Translations under genes and position numbers: made by a program
Shown here: piece after piece, positions 60,332 through 64,000 of the stretch
How the letters are laid out: each line of letters opens with the position of its first letter
Numbering within the stretch: position 1 is the stretch's first letter
Assembly: GCF_014839805.1 (NCBI RefSeq)
Contig: NC_051131.1
Coordinates: forward strand, 4,204,913 to 4,268,912
DNA: 64,000 nucleotides
Source: Manduca sexta
Taxonomy: Eukaryota > Arthropoda > Insecta > Lepidoptera > Sphingidae
Direction of reading: 5' to 3'
Notes under the pieces: generated by a model
What the model was told of the DNA's origin: nothing
The model's input: only the letters and a program-made list of their open reading frames with translations
Databases searched by the model: none

Positions 60332-63300
60332 CTATATTTTGAACAGAGTAACAAATTTGTAAATATTTTGCAAAGTGTAAGCGAAGGTGCGGATGCGTAT
60401 CGGTATCACACCCGCTGCCATCATTATTACTGGCTTCTGAGCTTGAATTAACATTAGAAGGATTGTCTTCTGATCTCTCACTCCTAAATGCTCCCATCCA
60501 CAAGAATAAACAGCTATTTCAAACTTCTCCGAGGCAGTAGTCAGCCTCTGTCCTTGATAGCAATACAGAAAGAATACAAAAAGACTGTGAAATATCAACG
60601 GAGCAAAGTTCAGGCAAACATCTATGGGTAAAACAAAGAACAAACACATCGAGATCGCGTTCAATCCAAATCCAATCCCTACAACAACACTATATACGTC
60701 TTGCATCTTTTGAACTGTTCGTAGAATAGATGAATGACGTATCAACAAATTTTTCAAACGTTCGAACACTGCAGACTTCATTTCCGAGGAGTCGTAGTAG
60801 TTTTCTGCTAATTCTCTGAAATTTGTTACATCTTCGTAGAGGATTTGAAACATTGCTGTGGTGTGAGAGAAGAGGAATAGTAAAGTCATGTCGTAGCTGG
60901 CGACGACCATTATGGAGGTAATTTCTTGGACAGTTAATATTCCCATGCAGATAATGCGATCCAAGCTCGAATCTTGCGGCTTCAGACCTAAAAACAATAA
61001 TAAACAAATTGATATCTTCGCATTTATTTACCTTTTTTTCTGGACTGATAATAATAAACGATATAAGAATGAGAAACATAAAATTTTACCAAATAAAATA
61101 TAATACATTTCCTGACTTACAAGTTTGCTTTAGTAGCATAACATTTTAATAATAATAATAATAATAAGCCCGCAGGGGCGGCTTTGTGGCGAGCCGACGG
61201 TGAGTGGCGACACCGCGTTCCCTGATTCCGTGGAGGCTAAATGAGACCCCCTGACCCTTGGCTTGCCTTAACTGGCCGGCTAGGGGTGGAAGTCGCAAGA
61301 GCTAAGAACCCTCAGCTCCAGGGTGGAAGTGCTCAATCTGCGTAATAGCGAGGAAACCCGCTCCGGGACGCGACAGCGACCCGCGATGGTGAAATCGGTG
61401 CACACCTCTCGACACCCTTAAGCCACCCACACCGGTGTTGCGTCCTTGGCTTACGCCACTTATGGGATGCCCATCTAGTGGGAGGCAAGTCACCGTCTGC
61501 CTTGAATACATAAGATTGAGACATTTTACTTGGCAGGCGTCCCGTTGTCTCAATCAATAGCCCAGCCACCAGTCCAGCTAGATACCATCCATAGACCCAG
61601 TATAATTCCCATCTTTTCTGCAATAGTCCCTGCACCTTACAAGCTCTGTCTTTGGTTGTATTTCCTCCATAAGTACAGACAGAGAGAGTACTCGCAAGGT
61701 GTATAAACCCCAACTAGAGTAATGTATCTTAAAGGGGCCTCTACGTGTTGGATCCATGTCCCCACGCAAGCCTTCCAAAAGGACCGGCTTTTATGCCGTG
61801 ATTTCCCGCAAGAAAGATACAACATAATAATAATAATAATAAATTTATTTGTATTAAAAACAGACAAATGTTACAAAATTCAATTGGTGTACAAATGTTA
61901 CAGAGTAGTTAATTGCATTACATTTGTCACAATAAGAAAATGATCTGCTGATACCTATGCTAGGAGAACCTGTGTTACAGATATCAGTGAAACCTCCAGC
62001 AAAAAAAAAATACAAAACATAATGATATAACCATGCTAACTGTAACATATAATGCAAAAATCGAGATGAAACGAGATCGAAATTTTACATGTTTATTAAA
62101 AAAAATCACTTACCAACACAAGAAGCCATCACAAAGTCGTCTATAATAACTGTTCTAGATGGTATGAATATGCAAACATCATTAACGAAATGAAATACGT
62201 AACACGCAAATAGTATTTTCTTAATTTTATTTAACAGTTGCAAATGTTGAGATGAAAGTCTTCCGGATTCTGTTATATGATCGTCATTTATTATCACGAG
62301 ATCTAACAGCTCCTTTAGAGTAGATCTATAAGAAAATTAAAGAAATTGGTAAAAAATTATATACACAAAAAATATATTAAACTTTTTAAAGTTAAAGTAG
62401 TCAATGCAAGAAATTAGTTCCATATACCAAAACATGGCGAAGTTTTTAATTTCCCTAGTCATTCTTAGGACTTGTACCATAAATTATTGACTGCATTCAA
62501 ATTTTGCAATAGACTTACCTTCTAGACAATAGCCACCAGCTATTAACAAATATCAAAATAAAAATAGATATATTGAAGAAACTATTGATCAAATCGACGA
62601 ATTCTTTTGCGTAATACTTCTGGTATATGATTGTTCCAGAAACGTATACGTAAAACAACAGAACTGTATGGATTATCCAGAATGTTACTGAAAGAATAAT
62701 CAAAATATTATTTGTGCTTTTTGTTTTTACTTTGAATGACAAGACAAGTTTGCCAGTTTGTTTGATACGACCGCCCATAAACAGTAGAAATACCTTGAAT
62801 TACAAAGTATTGTTTGGTGTTCCACTGCGCACGCCATCCTGAGACATGAGATGCTAAGTCTTAAATGTCTACTAGTTAGACTGGCTATAATATTCTTCAA
62901 ATCGAATTACGTGACATTGCTGCTTGGCGGCAGAAATTAACATTGCGATGGTATCTACCCAGGCGGACTCTCACATATGAAAGACTTACCGCCAGTGAGC
63001 CACCACCACTAGTGATACACCAGTAAGTGTGAGCCAGCTTACTTTCAAATTGCAATATAAATTCACTCTTAGTACAGGGTTATGTTCTCGTAATTTGTCA
63101 ATTACTCCGCGAGATATAAGTTTGCCGATTTATGCAATACAAAATATATATTATAGATAGCTTATCTATGCCCTGGCATTTGCTATTGCAATACCTATTT
63201 GTCCTTTTTTAAGAATTGTGTCTGTCTCGTGGCAAAATATTACGTTCCTTCATAGTATTTTCCCTCAAATTTATGAATTTTAGTAATCTATTTTATAGTA

Positions 63301-63615
63301 GAGGAGATTTAGATCCCTCTCAGTAGTAGAGGAGGCCCGTGCCCAACAGTGGGACAGTATGTAATACAGGGATAATATTATATTATTTATTTTATAGTAT
63401 GTTACGTGCATCCACTTCCAAGACCTCTTAATATTATAAACTATTTATTGAGATCCCAAATAGCCCGAAATTAAATAAAACATACCACTAAATTTGCTTC
63501 TCCGTAAAGAAAAACCGGCAAGTGACGGTAGAAAATCAATTATCCGAAGCAAATTCACACAAGAATTTTCAAAAAGACGGTCCCTACACATCTTGATTAT
63601 CTTAATAATTTGCAT
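60332..63615 (-). CDS. Odorant receptor (7tm_6 family), gene 2
   Basis: Four coding exons: 63615-63486, 62687-62519, 62325-62114 and 60987-60332, giving 388 residues. Middle exons are 169 and 212 bp, exactly as in gene 1, and all phases match. The N-terminus MQIIKIIKMCRDRLFEN (an in-frame ATG at 63591 is the alternative start) is followed by LLRIIDFLPSLAGFSLRR, the counterpart of gene 1's NIAPNLVGFSVRG. Exon 2 ends VNSWWLLSRR. The last exon holds the family end: YSCGWEHL, QAQKPVIMMAAGVIPI, then TFAYTLQNIYKFVTLFKI. Introns 1 and 3 contain repeats. It is a tandem paralogue of gene 1. Ligand unknown. Confidence 0.9.
61140..61852. mobile_element. GC-rich insertion flanked by (TAA)n arrays, receptor gene 2 intron 3
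   Basis: About 660 bases (61167-61825) far richer in G+C than the rest of the window lie between two AAT/TAA microsatellites (61148-61166 and 61826-61848). Phrases include GCCCGCAGGGGCGGCTTTG and GGAAACCCGCTCCGGGACGC. The longest frame inside is 126 codons on the minus strand (61333-61713), with no domain I know. It looks like a transposed segment, perhaps part of a non-LTR element that targets or ends in TAA repeats. The family was not identified. Confidence 0.5.
62735..63035 (-). mobile_element. Dispersed repeat 'CGACCGCCCATAAACA' family, copy 2, in receptor gene 2 intron 1
   Basis: The same series of phrases as 52815-53095: GATACGACCGCCCATAAACA, TGTTCCACTGCGCACGCC and TGCTTGGCGGCAGAAATT. 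It continues with CTACCCAGGCGGACTCTCAC, which the first copy lacks. Strand is nominal. Confidence 0.7.
63301..63387 (+). mobile_element. SINE family A, short copy with 12-bp target duplication
   Basis: CCCTCTCAGTAGTAGAGGAG and GTGGGACAGTATGTAATACA match the end of the SINE at 12393-12709. The 12 bases TATTTTATAGTA flank it at 63289-63300 and 63388-63399. It lies in intron 1 of odorant receptor gene 2, antisense to the gene. Confidence 0.8.
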
Positions 63616-63949
63616 CGTGTTAGCTTTTGATATGAAGATGTTTTCACTTATAATACTAACTCGAAAATGTTAAAACTTAAAAATTCATTATGCAGTCTCT
63701 ACGTAAGTTAATTTATTATTAATCTAGACTTCGTAAGGTGTCAATACATCATAATTTACATAACTAACGAGCTAGTATTGCAAACCCTTTCATTAGCTTA
63801 TTGTGTAGTTTGAGTCGAAATTATAATAACGATATGCTACGACTTTGTCTTCACTCATTGGAAATTTAAATTATTTTGCAATAACTAAAAATTTATATCT
63901 TTCATCATGAATATCATCAGATGAAGTACATACAGACTCCGCTGAAGGC
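63616..63949. other. Upstream region of odorant receptor gene 2
   Basis: A+T-rich DNA 5' of the start codon at 63615. No TATA box or initiator stands out. Confidence 0.35.
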
Positions 63950-64000
63950 TTTCATGTAATGATTTTTTATGTTTACGCGAATGTTAGACATTAAATCAAA
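63950..64000 (+). repeat. Dispersed repeat fragment cut by the window end
   Basis: TTTACGCGAATGTTAGACAT matches TTAACGTGAATGTTAGACAT at about 9146. The element continues beyond the window. Confidence 0.5.

Noticed and set aside
61333..61713. 126-codon minus-strand frame as a cellular gene
   Set aside because: It lies wholly in the GC-rich inserted block and overlaps other open frames there. No domain recognised.

Overview
The window is nuclear DNA of an insect, almost certainly a moth or butterfly (Lepidoptera). It is about two-thirds A+T, its genes are split by introns with GT..AG borders, and it is littered with SINE and LINE fragments of kinds I recognise from lepidopteran genomes. No bacterial, viral or CRISPR-type feature was seen. 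The species cannot be fixed from the sequence.

Layout. Bases 1-25,096 hold no gene that I can support. They contain a long foldback repeat (541-905), a cluster of TATCGATA palindromes (4367-4767) and several retroelement fragments. Part of this stretch is probably the long first intron of the next gene. From 25,097 to 34,289 (+) lies laccase 2, the phenoloxidase that tans cuticle. It has four shared exons followed by two alternative 3' cassettes: A (29,533-30,679, with its own poly(A) signal) and B (31,887-34,289). The exon encoding its signal peptide was not found. From 37,552 to 40,854 (+) is a five-exon S1 serine protease with an alanine at the base of the specificity pocket and an unusual acidic insertion. 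Tail to tail with it, 277 bp away, a nine-exon gene on the minus strand (51,971 to 41,132) encodes a laccase-like protein that has lost half of its copper-binding histidines. It resembles the insect 'multicopper oxidase-related protein' class.

From 55,490 to 63,615 two odorant receptor genes lie in tandem on the minus strand. Each has four coding exons, with the same phases throughout and the same lengths for the two middle exons. The second carries transposon debris in introns 1 and 3.

Functionally the window joins a cuticle-tanning enzyme and a degenerate relative with four matching intron phases, a secreted protease, and an unrelated olfactory receptor pair. The parts most worth checking are the degenerate multicopper oxidase, the asymmetric A/B cassettes of laccase 2, the protease insertion, the long foldback and the TATCGATA cluster. 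All gene models were joined by eye from splice sites, reading phase and family resemblance. No transcript or database evidence was available.
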